This document shows positions 9,065 to 18,136 of a DNA stretch of 64,000 nt, piece by piece; within the stretch, counting starts at the first letter, position 1, and each line of letters begins with the position of its first letter. The position numbers and the translations under genes were made by a program. A model generated the notes under the pieces. The model was given only the letters and a program-made list of their open reading frames with translations. It was not told the origin of the DNA and did not search any database. Source of the DNA: Paeniglutamicibacter sulfureus (GTDB lineage Bacteria > Actinomycetota > Actinomycetes > Actinomycetales > Micrococcaceae); assembly GCF_039535115.1 (NCBI RefSeq), contig NZ_BAAAWO010000001.1:1178001-1242000 (forward strand), in the 5' to 3' direction.

Positions 9065-9490
9065 ATGAAATTCATGCTGATCATGCGCTCGACCCAGGCC
9101 GCCAAGGAAGCCTACGAGAAGGCGGACTTCAACGAGATCATAAATGCCATGGGCGCCTACAACGAATCCCTGATCAAGGCGGGTGTGCTGCTAGCCGGAG
9201 AGGGGCTTTCCGATGACCTCAGCGAGGCCTTCGTCGTCGACTTCTCGGAGGAAACCCCGATCGTCACCGACGGCCCCTATGGGGAAGTCCACGAGCTGTT
9301 CAACGGCTTCTGGATCCTCCAGGTCTCCAGCAAGGAGGAAGCCGTGGAGTGGGCCAGCCGGGCGCCACTGGGCGCCGGCGCCAAGCTCGAGGTCCGCCGC
9401 GTCACCGACATGTCGGATTTCGAGGACTTTGCCGACAACGAATACCTCAAGAAGGAAGAGGTCTGGCGCGAGGAACTCGGACAGCCGTAA
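9065..9490 (+). CDS. YCII-related / DGPF-domain protein
   Basis: This is a 141-residue cytoplasmic protein of the YCII/DGPF family. The motif VTDGPYGE (about residues 67-74) is the DGPF signature, and the N-terminus MKFMLIMRST is typical of the family. The molecular role of DGPF proteins is not settled. They occur almost invariably next to ECF42 sigma factors and are their usual regulatory target. AAGGAG lies six bases before the ATG. The sigma gene follows 33 bases downstream in the same direction, and a candidate ECF42 promoter lies upstream, so the two probably form an operon. Confidence 0.9.
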   Translation: MKFMLIMRSTQAAKEAYEKADFNEIINAMGAYNESLIKAGVLLAGEGLSDDLSEAFVVDFSEETPIVTDGPYGEVHELFNGFWILQVSSKEEAVEWASRAPLGAGAKLEVRRVTDMSDFEDFADNEYLKKEEVWREELGQP

Positions 9491-9523
9491 ACCCGAAGCC
9501 CGGGCCACCCCCGGAAGGCAGGC

Positions 9524-10789
9524 ATGGCAGACACCCAACGCACCCTTGACGCGCTCTGGCGCATCGAGGGTGCGCGCATTGTTGCAACCTTGGCCAAGAT
9601 GACAGGCGACCTTGGACAGGCGGAGGACCTCGCCCAGGAAGCACTGGTTGATGCGCTCGCGCAATGGCCCGGCGAGGGGATCCCAAAAAATGCCGGCGCC
9701 TGGATCACCGCGGTGGCCAAGCGAAAGGCCATCGATGCGTGGCGCCGGACGACCAGGCTCGATGAACGCCAGCGGGAGTTGGCCCGGAACCTCCGGGAAT
9801 CGACCGAGCAAGCTTGGGAGCCCATCGACGACGACTTGTTGCGTCTGGTCTTCACCGCCTGCCATCCGGTGCTGTCCCGTGAGGCTCAGGTTGCGCTGAC
9901 ACTGCGCGTCGTGGGCGGGCTGCGGACCGAGGAAATTGCCCGGATGATGCTGGTGCCCGTGGCCACCGTGCAGCAACGGATCGTGCGTGCCAAAAAGACG
10001 CTCGCCGCGGCAAAAATACCGTTCGAGGCCCCGGAGGCGCAGGCGTGGGGCGAACGCCTGTCGGCGGTGCTGGCGGTGATCTACCTCGTGTTCACCGAGG
10101 GCTACGCCGCCACGGCCGGCGACGACCTGATCCGCCGCGAGCTGGCCAACGAGGCGCTGCGCCTGGGCCGGGTCCTGCTCGGACTGCTTCCCCGGGAGCC
10201 GGAGGTCGCCGGGCTGGTGGCGTTGATGGAGATCCAGGCCTCGCGGTTTTCGGCCAGGATCTCCCGGGACGGCAGCCCGATCCTTCTGGCCGACCAGGAT
10301 CGTTCGCGCTGGGACCACTCGCAGATCATGCGGGGGCGCCGGGCGTTGGAACGTGCCGATGCACTGCGGCACGGTCGGGGCTTCTATGCCCTCCAGGCGG
10401 CCATCGCCGAATGCCACGCCGTGGCACGGAGCGTCGGGGAAACCGACTGGGGCAGGATTGTGCTGCTCTATGGGGCCTTGTGCAGCCTTGCGCCGGGACC
10501 CGTCGTCGAGCTGAATCGGGCAGTGGCGGTCTCGATGACCGAAGGACCGGATGCGGCCCTGCGCATCGTCGACCACTTGGCACAGCAGGGGGCACTGGCC
10601 AGTTCGCATTTATTGCCGAGCGTGCGCGGGGAATTGCTGGCCCGATTGGGACGCAACCCCGAAGCCGTGGCCGAATTCCTGCTGGCGGCCTCGCTGGTCG
10701 GTAACAGGCGCATGGGCGCAGTCTTCCGGGCGAAGGCGGAGGACCTTCAATCCAGGTCTTCGGGGGAATTAGGACGGCCCCCACAGTGA
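9524..10789 (+). CDS. ECF42-type RNA polymerase sigma factor with C-terminal extension
   Basis: 421 residues. The N-terminal part has sigma region 2 (about residues 10-80, DLAQEALVDALAQWP and AWITAVAKRKAIDAWRR) and sigma-70 region 4 (about 110-175, LTLRVVGGLRTEEIARMM then VPVATVQQRIVRAKK). A long helical C-terminal extension (about 190-421, DUF6596/TPR-like, with YLVFTEGY and GPVVELNRAVAVS) replaces an anti-sigma factor. In ECF42 proteins this extension controls activity; no separate anti-sigma gene is present here. It follows the DGPF gene. The signal sensed cannot be read from sequence. Confidence 0.93.
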   Translation: MADTQRTLDALWRIEGARIVATLAKMTGDLGQAEDLAQEALVDALAQWPGEGIPKNAGAWITAVAKRKAIDAWRRTTRLDERQRELARNLRESTEQAWEPIDDDLLRLVFTACHPVLSREAQVALTLRVVGGLRTEEIARMMLVPVATVQQRIVRAKKTLAAAKIPFEAPEAQAWGERLSAVLAVIYLVFTEGYAATAGDDLIRRELANEALRLGRVLLGLLPREPEVAGLVALMEIQASRFSARISRDGSPILLADQDRSRWDHSQIMRGRRALERADALRHGRGFYALQAAIAECHAVARSVGETDWGRIVLLYGALCSLAPGPVVELNRAVAVSMTEGPDAALRIVDHLAQQGALASSHLLPSVRGELLARLGRNPEAVAEFLLAASLVGNRRMGAVFRAKAEDLQSRSSGELGRPPQ

Positions 10790-10810
10790 CGGCGAATCTC
10801 TGTGGGGGCC
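10776..10810. terminator. Hairpin at the end of the sigma gene
   Basis: An 11-base perfect stem, GGCCCCCACAG (10776-10786) / CTGTGGGGGCC (10800-10810), encloses a 13-base loop that begins with the sigma stop codon. There is no T-tract. It lies between convergent genes and may serve both directions. Confidence 0.6.
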
Positions 10811-10934
10811 TAACCGCCGCCCCTTTGAGAAAAGGTGCATTGGCTTCCATGAACACTACAGCCCTTGCACCCCGGGACCGTCATTTCCGGGGCGTGATAC
10901 GCACTACATTCAAGCGGCAATGAGCGGATTGAGC

Positions 10935-11612
10935 CTAGCGGCCGATGCAGTTTTCGTAGGAATAGACCACGATCTGCACCCGGTCGCGTAGCTCGAGCTT
11001 GCGCAGGATCGCCCCGATGTGGGTCTTGACCGTTGATCCGCTCAGGAACAGCTTCTCGGAGATCTCTTGGTTGGTCAGCCCCAACGCCACGGCGGCGAAC
11101 ACCTCCCGCTCCCGCTCGGTCAGCTCCAGGTAGGGCAGGGGAACCTCGGGCACCGGTGCCGGCTCGTCGCGCAACAGCGCGGCCAGGGACTGCGGGGCGA
11201 TCACTGCATTGCCGCCATTGACCGCGCGAATCGATTCGCAAACGAACTCGGGAGTGCTGTCCTTGAGGATGAAGCCGCTGGCCCCGTGCCGGATCGCGGT
11301 GGCGGCATGTTCGTCCCAGTCGAAGGTCGTGAGCATGATGACCTTCGGGAGCTTATCGAAGCGGCCCGTCGCGTCCTCGAAGATCTTGCGGGTGGCCTCG
11401 ACGCCGCCCATCGGCGACATCTGTACGTCCATCAGCACCACGTCGGGTTCGTGGACGGCGATCGCGCCCAGGGCCTCGGTGCCGTCGGTTGCCTGCGCCA
11501 CCACGGCCATGTCGGGCTGGGCGCCGATGATCACCGCCAGGCCGGAACGAAAAAGTTGCTGGTCATCGACCAGCGCCACGCGGATCTGCGGTTGGTTCAA
11601 CGGGTGGTCCAT
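10935..11612 (-). CDS. NarL/FixJ-family response regulator
   Basis: 225 residues. The receiver domain spans about 9-130, with the acidic pair Asp16/Asp17, phospho-acceptor Asp62 in VVLMDVQM, and the conserved lysine in GFILKDS. A LuxR-type helix-turn-helix occupies about 160-220 (LTEREREVFAAVALGLTNQEISEKL). It is a DNA-binding output partner of the kinase immediately upstream: the genes overlap by 16 bases, which implies coupled translation. An unusual run, PVPEVPLPYLE, links the domains. The targets are unknown; the closest sites to test are its own promoter and neighbouring divergent genes. Confidence 0.94.
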   Translation of the reverse strand: MDHPLNQPQIRVALVDDQQLFRSGLAVIIGAQPDMAVVAQATDGTEALGAIAVHEPDVVLMDVQMSPMGGVEATRKIFEDATGRFDKLPKVIMLTTFDWDEHAATAIRHGASGFILKDSTPEFVCESIRAVNGGNAVIAPQSLAALLRDEPAPVPEVPLPYLELTEREREVFAAVALGLTNQEISEKLFLSGSTVKTHIGAILRKLELRDRVQIVVYSYENCIGR

Positions 11613-12964
11613 TCGTGGTTGAGCGGAAAGGTTGCGGCAATCGTGAACAGATCGGGGGCGCCGGCGACCCCGTCCTCGGTATTGATGCTCAGGGTGCCTG
11701 ACAGACTTGCCAGGCGCTGGCGCATGCCGGCAATGCCGGTCCCGGCGCGCTTGGAAAGGGCCGATGCCTCGAAATAGTTCGTCAGGCTCAGCGTATAGCT
11801 CGTGGCGCCCCAGTAGTGCCTGACGTAGATCGGGGTGGTGGCGCAGCCGTGATGCAGCGCGTTGGCGAGCATCTCCTGGATGATCCTGCGGGTGGCAGGA
11901 ACGATGTCGGCCGGCAACGGCACCGGCTCCCCCAGCGTTTCCTCGCTGACCTCGTATCCGGTGCCGCGCACGTTCTGCAGGATGGCGGAGATCTCCGAGA
12001 CCGCCGGGTGCAGCAGGCCCATCTGCGCGGTCTGCAGTGCCATGCTGCGCGTTGCCGTCGACACGGCCTGCCTGGCACCGGACCTTCTGGCACCCATCGC
12101 CCCGGTGTCCACGACCCTGGCATCGGTCGACTTGGTTTCCGCGGTTTGCGACAGCACCTGGCGCACCTCGCCCAGGGATCGGCGGGCAGCCTCGGCGATG
12201 GTCCCGGTCGTCTCGCGGATGCGAACCACATCTGCGTCGGGGATGAAGCGGATCGAGTCGGCCTGGGCAATGATCACTGCCAGGGAGTGGCCCACGACGT
12301 CGTGCACGTCGCGAGCCAGGGCCGCATTCTCCGAGCGCAACCGGGCCAGTTCCAGGGCGCTGTCCGCTTCCTCCCGCGCCCGCGCCGATCCGCGTTCGGC
12401 CGTCTGTTTCCCGGCCAAGAGCCGCAGCAACAGGCCCAGCAGCCACGGCAGCGTCAGCACCGATGCAACCACCACGAAGACCGCGATGACTTGGTTGTTG
12501 GTGGGCCAGGCGTTTGACTCCATGGCGCGGAAGAGCGGATCGGAGACCCAGGAGCCGATCCGGCCGATGTAGGCGGTGCCGAGCACCGATCCCGCGGCAA
12601 TCGACAGGCCCGCGCACAAAACCCACAGCCGTGTGCCGTACCTGGCGGCCATTCCCACCACGTACAGTGCGGCCAGCTGGGCGAGGTCGACGTCCACTCC
12701 ACGGAGCATCTGCAACAGCGTGCCGACCCAGACCAGCGCGAGCGCCACCCCCGGCAAGACCCGCGCGCAACCGATGGCCACGGCGGCGGCCAGCACGAAT
12801 AACGACGTGTCGCCGAGGTAGTTGCCCGAGTACGAACCCCATAGCAGGAACTCGTGGCAGAAAACCACCAGGGCCAGAAAAAGGGCCGCGGCCGTCACAT
12901 CGGAGCGCCACCCCCAACGCCCGCGCCAACGAACCGGCTCGTAATAGTCTGCTTCCGCGCTCAC
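11597..12964 (-). CDS. Sensor histidine kinase (HisKA_3 type)
   Basis: About 455 residues if the GTG at 12964 is used (VSAEADYYEPVRW); the frame is open another 55 codons upstream, but that sequence is not membrane-like. There are five or six hydrophobic segments (about residues 24-185), then a coiled linker rich in Ala/Glu/Arg, and the dimerisation/phospho-acceptor motif ARDVHDVVGH with His221. The HATPase domain follows, with N-box ANALHHG and G-box GTGIAGMRQR. The membrane part has no recognisable ligand domain, so the signal is unknown. It forms a NarL-type two-component system with the overlapping downstream regulator. Confidence 0.92.
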   Translation of the reverse strand: MSAEADYYEPVRWRGRWGWRSDVTAAALFLALVVFCHEFLLWGSYSGNYLGDTSLFVLAAAVAIGCARVLPGVALALVWVGTLLQMLRGVDVDLAQLAALYVVGMAARYGTRLWVLCAGLSIAAGSVLGTAYIGRIGSWVSDPLFRAMESNAWPTNNQVIAVFVVVASVLTLPWLLGLLLRLLAGKQTAERGSARAREEADSALELARLRSENAALARDVHDVVGHSLAVIIAQADSIRFIPDADVVRIRETTGTIAEAARRSLGEVRQVLSQTAETKSTDARVVDTGAMGARRSGARQAVSTATRSMALQTAQMGLLHPAVSEISAILQNVRGTGYEVSEETLGEPVPLPADIVPATRRIIQEMLANALHHGCATTPIYVRHYWGATSYTLSLTNYFEASALSKRAGTGIAGMRQRLASLSGTLSINTEDGVAGAPDLFTIAATFPLNHEWTTR

Positions 12965-13231
12965 CGCTGCCCCGCCGATGCCGGCACGGTCATTGCCTGG
13001 CCGGGCGGCCGCCGTGTACGCGGGCAGCTGGGGATCAGGGCGGCATTCCGGCCCGACAAGGGCCCGCGGGGCGGGAAACACAATGGTGCATGGTCCTACC
13101 GTAGACGTCCGGGCCGGCCGGCGAGTCACCCGCAGGTACCGAACGGATCAGACCCAGGTACCGGTTTCGCCGTTCCACGCCCGGTCCTGGGCCCGATGCG
13201 CACGGCAGGGAACGGGAGAACACTTGGTGTC

Positions 13232-13444
13232 ATGATGAGATTCCCCTCGCAGATCCCATGCTCGCGCACGACCAAGGTCACGCGCGTGGCCGTCGCCCTC
13301 GCGGCACTGGCCGTCCTTGCCGCCTCGATCTTCGGCCTTTCACATGCCCTGCAGCCGGTGCCGGACGAGCCGCCGGACGCGTGGCATGCACCGACCGGAT
13401 TCTGCGCCGGCCATAGCCCGATTCCCGCGATTTCCGCACTCTGA
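13232..13444 (+). CDS. Small putative membrane peptide
   Basis: A 70-residue frame begins at the ATG pair at 13232. It has a basic N-terminus, one hydrophobic segment (about residues 16-38, VTRVAVALAALAVLAASIF), then a Pro/Asp/His-containing tail with one Cys. A weak GGGAGA lies 13 bases upstream. No family is recognised. It fits a single-pass membrane or secreted peptide, and lies divergent from the histidine kinase. The open frame extends further upstream without plausible protein character. It could be spurious in such GC-rich DNA. Confidence 0.3.
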   Translation: MMRFPSQIPCSRTTKVTRVAVALAALAVLAASIFGLSHALQPVPDEPPDAWHAPTGFCAGHSPIPAISAL

Positions 13445-13472
13445 ACCCGGGGCGGGAGGAGCCTGGCCTTCG

Positions 13473-13844
13473 TTACATCCAGCGCACGTGTTGCTCCCGG
13501 AATTCCTTTTCCCTGGCCGAGGCCACCAGCTTGATGAGGTCCAGTGGGAGCGGCTCGTCGTGCGGAAGCCGGATGGATCCCTTGCCCAGCGTGTAGCCGG
13601 CCAGCTCCCCGGCGAGCGCCGCGCGTGAGCTGGGCGTGGTGTAGAGGTTGATGTGCTTGGAGAACACCGCGTAGGCCACCAGGATGGTGTCGTCCACGAA
13701 GGCAGGTTGCCCCCACTTGATCTGGACGCTGGCGCGGGGCAGCGTCTCGCACAGCGCCTGGTGCAGTGCCCGGGCGCGGGGCTGGAGTTCGGCGGGGACA
13801 TTGCCGAGGTACTCCTCGGGGGTGGTGCCCGTGATCTTGGCCAT
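13473..13844 (-). CDS. DUF1801 (YdhG/YjbR-like) protein
   Basis: A 123-residue small cytoplasmic protein of the DUF1801 family, whose members adopt a CyaY/YjbR-like fold. The characteristic stretch IKWGQPAFVDDTILVAYAVF (about residues 43-62) and the C-terminal LIKLVASAREKE are visible. The biochemical function of the family is undefined; iron or DNA binding has been suggested for relatives only. AAGGAG lies before the ATG. It is divergent from the carboxylesterase homologue and shares the 13845-14022 promoter region with it. Confidence 0.85.
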   Translation of the reverse strand: MAKITGTTPEEYLGNVPAELQPRARALHQALCETLPRASVQIKWGQPAFVDDTILVAYAVFSKHINLYTTPSSRAALAGELAGYTLGKGSIRLPHDEPLPLDLIKLVASAREKEFREQHVRWM

Positions 13845-14022
13845 GGTGCTCCTTGGGGTTCGGGAAAGGCGCCCCTCGATGGCGGGAGGGACATCGATCT
13901 GGCTACATTCTGCCCCATGGGGACCCCCGGGAGATCCTCCTGTTCACCCCCCTGCCCTTGGAGCGGGAAGCCGACTAATCTGGATTTAGGCGTTGGTGTC
14001 GCTGGATACGGGAGTGGTCTTG

Positions 14023-15489
14023 ATGGGCCTTGGCAATGATCCGCATGGCATTTCGCTGGTCCGCGAGACGCCCTGCGGCCCGGTGGAAGGCGTACTCATC
14101 GGCGGCGTCGAACGCTTCCTGGGGATTCCCTATGCCGCCGCGCCCGTGGGCAGAAACCGTTTTGCCGTCCCCACGCTCCCGGAACCCTGGAGCGAAACCC
14201 TGGCCGCTGGCCACTACGGACCCACCGCCGGACAGGTCCCCTATTCCGGGGCACTTGGCACGCTACTGCCCACCGTCGTCATTCCCGGCGATGCGTGCCT
14301 GAACGTGAATGTCTTTGCCCCCGCCAAGCGCACCTCGGGCTTGCGTCCGGTGCTGCTGTGGATCCATGGCGGGTCGCTGCAGCACGGGTCCAACGCGCTG
14401 CCCGGCTACGACGGCACCGCCTTTGCCCGGGACGCGGTGGTCTTCGTCGCGGCCAACTACCGGCTGGGCGCCGAGGGATTCTCGCTGCTGGAGGACGCCC
14501 CGCCGAACCTGGGGCTTGCCGATGTCATTGCCGCCCTGGAATGGACCAGGGCCAACATCGCTTCCTTCGGCGGGGACCCGGAGCAGGTCACCCTCATGGG
14601 ACACGGGGCCGGCGGCACCATGGTGGCGGCACTGCTGGCACACCCGCGCGCCTCCTCGCTGTTCGCGCGCGCCATCATCCAAAGCGCCCCGCTGACCGCC
14701 TTGCCCCTGTCCCGGGCCCGACGGATGACCCAACGCATCGCCAAGGACCTGGGCATCGAAGCCACCCGGGAGGAATTCTCCGCCCGCACCCCCGCCGAGC
14801 TGCTGGCTTCCCACCTCCGGGTGGCAGCCGATTCAACGCCGTTGAATGGCGGTCCGGCCCATGGGCTGGCGATCGAGCCGCTGCTGGTGCCCCGGGACCC
14901 GCTGGAGGCCATGCTCGCCGGTGCCGGAATGGACATTCCCCTGTTGATCGGCACTACGACCCAGGAGCTCCGACTCTGGCTGGGGCCCACTGGCCGCGGC
15001 GCCAAGGTCTCCAGGGTGCACCTCGCTGTGGCGCGGCGAAAGGCCGGCATCTCCAAGGACGCGCAGCGGCTCTACGGGCGCAATCGCCCCGGTGCCGGCC
15101 CGGGTGAGATCCTGGGCGCCCTGGCCACCGACAAGGTGTTGCGGGTGCCGATGTACACGCTGGCGGATGCCAGACGCTACGCCGAAGGGCAGACCCAGGT
15201 CTACGAGTTCGCCTGGCACAGCCCGGTCCAGGACCTGGGCGCGGCACACCGGATGGAACTGCCCTTCGTCTTTGACAATCTGGGCACCAAGGACGCTGCG
15301 GGGCTGGTGGGCGAGGAGGCACCGCAGTCCCTGGCCACTGCCATGCACGAGGCCTGGGTATGCTTTGCCACCCTGGGGTACGCCGAATGGCCGCACTGGG
15401 ACATCCGCCGCCCGGTGAAGACGTTCAACGGACTGGGCAACGACGTCGTCTTCTCCCCGCGCGACGACGAGGCAGGGGCGATCTGCTGA
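14023..15489 (+). CDS. Carboxylesterase type B homologue lacking the nucleophile serine
   Basis: 488 residues from the ATG at 14023, which has GGGAG eight bases upstream. The alpha/beta-hydrolase fold is complete: PVLLWIHGGS (oxyanion hole HGG), VVFVAANYRLGAEGF, and SFGGDPEQVTLMG before the elbow. The elbow reads GHGAGG where the family has GESAGG or GQSAGG, so residue 195 is Gly (codon GGG) in place of the catalytic Ser. The other triad members appear kept: Glu in IGTTTQEL and His in GAAHRMELPFVF. No Cys or Asp offers an obvious alternative nucleophile at this position. It is probably a pseudoenzyme or a protein with a changed function; sequencing error is unlikely because more than one base would have to change. 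Confidence 0.9.
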   Translation: MGLGNDPHGISLVRETPCGPVEGVLIGGVERFLGIPYAAAPVGRNRFAVPTLPEPWSETLAAGHYGPTAGQVPYSGALGTLLPTVVIPGDACLNVNVFAPAKRTSGLRPVLLWIHGGSLQHGSNALPGYDGTAFARDAVVFVAANYRLGAEGFSLLEDAPPNLGLADVIAALEWTRANIASFGGDPEQVTLMGHGAGGTMVAALLAHPRASSLFARAIIQSAPLTALPLSRARRMTQRIAKDLGIEATREEFSARTPAELLASHLRVAADSTPLNGGPAHGLAIEPLLVPRDPLEAMLAGAGMDIPLLIGTTTQELRLWLGPTGRGAKVSRVHLAVARRKAGISKDAQRLYGRNRPGAGPGEILGALATDKVLRVPMYTLADARRYAEGQTQVYEFAWHSPVQDLGAAHRMELPFVFDNLGTKDAAGLVGEEAPQSLATAMHEAWVCFATLGYAEWPHWDIRRPVKTFNGLGNDVVFSPRDDEAGAIC

Positions 15490-15631
15490 CGCCGCGATCC
15501 CCCGCCGGCCTCGCCCGGTACCCCGCCACGGCGCTTCCCGTGGCCCACCCCCCGTGGCGTCGCTGCCGGTTGCGGGCTTCGGCTAGCGTAGCTTGGGGAA
15601 TGAACAGCGGAATTCGGGGAAAGTTGCATAC

Positions 15632-17140
15632 ATGTTTACAGGTGCCTGGTGGTGGGCGACCGCGCTGGTGGTCCTGGATTTGGCCATTCGCGTCCTTGCC
15701 GTGGTCTTCGTCCCGCGCAACCGCCGCCCCACCTCCGGGATGGCGTGGCTGCTGGCGATCTTCCTGATCCCCTACTTCGGGGTCATCGCCTTCCTGCTGA
15801 TCGGTTCGCCCAAGCTGCCGCGAAAGCGCCGCGAGGTGCAGGAGGAGATCAACACGTTCATGCGCTCGATCAGCGCCGAGGAACCCCACGATGAAGCCCG
15901 CGGGAAAAACCCTGCCTGGTTCAACTCGCTGGTGGAGATGAACAACGCCTACGGCGGCCTACCCCTGTTGGCGGGGAATTCGGGCCGACTGCTGGGCGAC
16001 TACGAGCAGACCATCCAAACCATGGCCGATGCCGTCGATGCGGCCACCGACCATGTCCACGTGCAGTTCTACATCCTCAGCGTGGATGCGACCACCGCCG
16101 GGTTCTTCGACGCACTGGAACGGGCCAGTGCGCGCGGGGTGCGGGTGAACGTGATGCTTGACCACTGGGCCTCACGCGGCAAGCCGCACTATGCCGCCAC
16201 CAAGGCGCGCCTGGATGCGATGGGCGCGGACTGGCGACTGATGCTTCCCCTGCAGCCGTTGAAGGGCAAGTTCCAGCGCCCGGACTTGCGCAACCACCGC
16301 AAGATCCTGGTCATCGACGGCACCGTCGGCTACATGGGCTCGCTGAACATGATTTCCCGCGACTACAACGTGAAGAAGAACATAGCCCGCGGCCTGAAGT
16401 GGAAGGAACTGGTCCTGGAGCTGGACGGACCGGGCGTGGCCACGCTGGATGCGGTGTTCATCTCCGACTGGTATTCCGAGACCGGGGAGGTCATCATCGA
16501 GGGCGTGCGCCGGGCGGAGCTGGTGGCCAGCGGCGATTCGCCGGGCCGACTGGGCACAGCGCTGATCGAGCACCGCGAAGAGCGCGGAACCATGCTCACC
16601 CAGGTGGTCCCCTCGGGCCCGGGGTTCGAGCGCGAAAACAACCTGCGGCTCTTCCTGGGGCTGATCCACGCGGCCCAAAAACGCATCGTGATCACCTCTC
16701 CCTACTTCGTGCCCGACGAATCGCTGATGTACGCGGTCACCTCCGCTGTCGCCCGCGGGGTCCCGGTGGACCTGTTCGTCTCGGAGGTCGGGGACCAGGC
16801 GCTGGTCTACCATGCGCAGCGCTCCTACTACGAGGAGCTGCTGCGCGCCGGGGTGCGGATCTACCTCTACCCGGCCCCGTACATCCTGCACGCCAAGCAC
16901 TTCACCATCGACGACGAGACGGCGCTGATCGGATCCAGCAACATGGACATGCGTTCCTTCGGCCTGAACATGGAGGTCTCGATGCTGGTCCGCGACGCGG
17001 GCTTCGTGGACCAGATGCGCGAGGTCGAGGACGACTACCGCGAGGTCAGCCGGCAGCTCACGCTCGAGGAATGGCTCAAGCAGCCGCTGCGCTCCACGGT
17101 GCTGGACAACCTGGCCCGTCTGACTTCGGCGCTGCAGTAG
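15632..17140 (+). CDS. cls: Cardiolipin synthase (phospholipase D family)
   Basis: 502 residues from the ATG at 15632. Two N-terminal membrane segments (about residues 5-27 and 36-58) anchor it. Two HKD domains follow: HRKILVIDGTVGYMGSLN and HAKHFTIDDETALIGSSN, each with the His, Lys, Asp and GSxN positions intact. It joins two phosphatidylglycerol molecules, or uses another phosphatidyl donor, to make cardiolipin at the inner face of the membrane. The frame is open for 13 codons upstream from a TTG, but the first ATG matches the family. It stands alone; the next gene converges 200 bases away. Confidence 0.94.
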   Translation: MFTGAWWWATALVVLDLAIRVLAVVFVPRNRRPTSGMAWLLAIFLIPYFGVIAFLLIGSPKLPRKRREVQEEINTFMRSISAEEPHDEARGKNPAWFNSLVEMNNAYGGLPLLAGNSGRLLGDYEQTIQTMADAVDAATDHVHVQFYILSVDATTAGFFDALERASARGVRVNVMLDHWASRGKPHYAATKARLDAMGADWRLMLPLQPLKGKFQRPDLRNHRKILVIDGTVGYMGSLNMISRDYNVKKNIARGLKWKELVLELDGPGVATLDAVFISDWYSETGEVIIEGVRRAELVASGDSPGRLGTALIEHREERGTMLTQVVPSGPGFERENNLRLFLGLIHAAQKRIVITSPYFVPDESLMYAVTSAVARGVPVDLFVSEVGDQALVYHAQRSYYEELLRAGVRIYLYPAPYILHAKHFTIDDETALIGSSNMDMRSFGLNMEVSMLVRDAGFVDQMREVEDDYREVSRQLTLEEWLKQPLRSTVLDNLARLTSALQ

Positions 17141-17344
17141 CAGCACCTCCCCGTTCACCACCGACAGGGCAACCACCCCGCCCCGCGCACCGGGTTGCCG
17201 AAAATGACCGGCGGGACACGCACAAAGGAGAGGCACCGCCTGAACCGGGCAACCCCGTTTCGGGGATCGCTCTGTCTTGGCGTTACCGCTCCCTTGAAGG
17301 CTCCTCGCCTCCCTCAGGAGGCAGGCGCCGGGGCGTCGTCCGGG

Positions 17345-18136
17345 TTACTGAAGCATGGTCCGGTCATCGAGCTGGGCACCCTTGATCTTCTCGAACTCGT
17401 GCAGCAGGCCGGGAACCGTCATCTTGGCCTTCTGGGCCGAGTCCAGGTCCAGGATGATCTGTCCGTCGTGCATCATGATCAGTCGCGTCCCCAGGCGCAG
17501 GGCCTGTTCCATGTTGTGCGTGACCATCAACGTCGTCAGCTGGTGGCGCACGACGATTTCCTCGGTCAGACGTGCCACCAGCGCCGCACGCTGCGGGTCC
17601 AGTGCCGCGGTGTGCTCGTCGAGCAGCAGGATCTTGGGTCCGGAGAACGTGGCCATGAGCAGGCTCAGCGCTTGGCGCTGGCCACCGGAGAGCAGCCCGA
17701 CCTTGGCCTTGAGCCGGTTTTCCAGGCCGAGTTCCAGCGAGCGCAATTCCTCCACGAACTTCTCGCGCTTGCGTTTGGTGACACCGGAGGCCAACGCACG
17801 CAAGGTGCCGCGGCCCAGGGCCAGCGACATGTTCTCCTCGATGGTCATGTTGGGCGCGGTGCCGGCCATCGGGTCCTGGAAGACCCGTCCGATGAATCGG
17901 GCGCGTGAGTGGTCGGGAAGCTTGGTCACGTCCTTCCCGGCGATGCGCACCGCCCCGGTGTCGGGGCGAAGCTTGCCGCCCACCATGTTCAGCACCGTGG
18001 ACTTGCCCGCTCCGTTGGAGCCGATCACCGTGACAAACTCACCGTCGGTGAGCGTCAGGTTGATGTCGCGCAGCGCCTTGCGCTCGTTGACGGTTCCCGG
18101 GAAGAACGTCTTGTTCAGGTTGGTGATCTCAAGCAT
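17345..18136 (-). CDS. ABC transporter ATP-binding protein (TrpZ-like)
   Basis: 263 residues. Walker A GSNGAGKST is at 39-47, signature LSGGQRQ near 149, Walker B ILLLDEHTAALD, and the H-loop in VTHNMEQAL. It powers an importer with the overlapping permease gene (8-base overlap) and the lipoprotein further upstream. The three-gene order (lipoprotein, permease, ATPase) matches the PF04392-type importers described as tryptophan or tyrosine uptake systems in Firmicutes, but the substrate here is not proven. It ends convergent with cls; the 200-base gap holds short hairpins only. Confidence 0.93.
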   Translation of the reverse strand: MLEITNLNKTFFPGTVNERKALRDINLTLTDGEFVTVIGSNGAGKSTVLNMVGGKLRPDTGAVRIAGKDVTKLPDHSRARFIGRVFQDPMAGTAPNMTIEENMSLALGRGTLRALASGVTKRKREKFVEELRSLELGLENRLKAKVGLLSGGQRQALSLLMATFSGPKILLLDEHTAALDPQRAALVARLTEEIVVRHQLTTLMVTHNMEQALRLGTRLIMMHDGQIILDLDSAQKAKMTVPGLLHEFEKIKGAQLDDRTMLQ

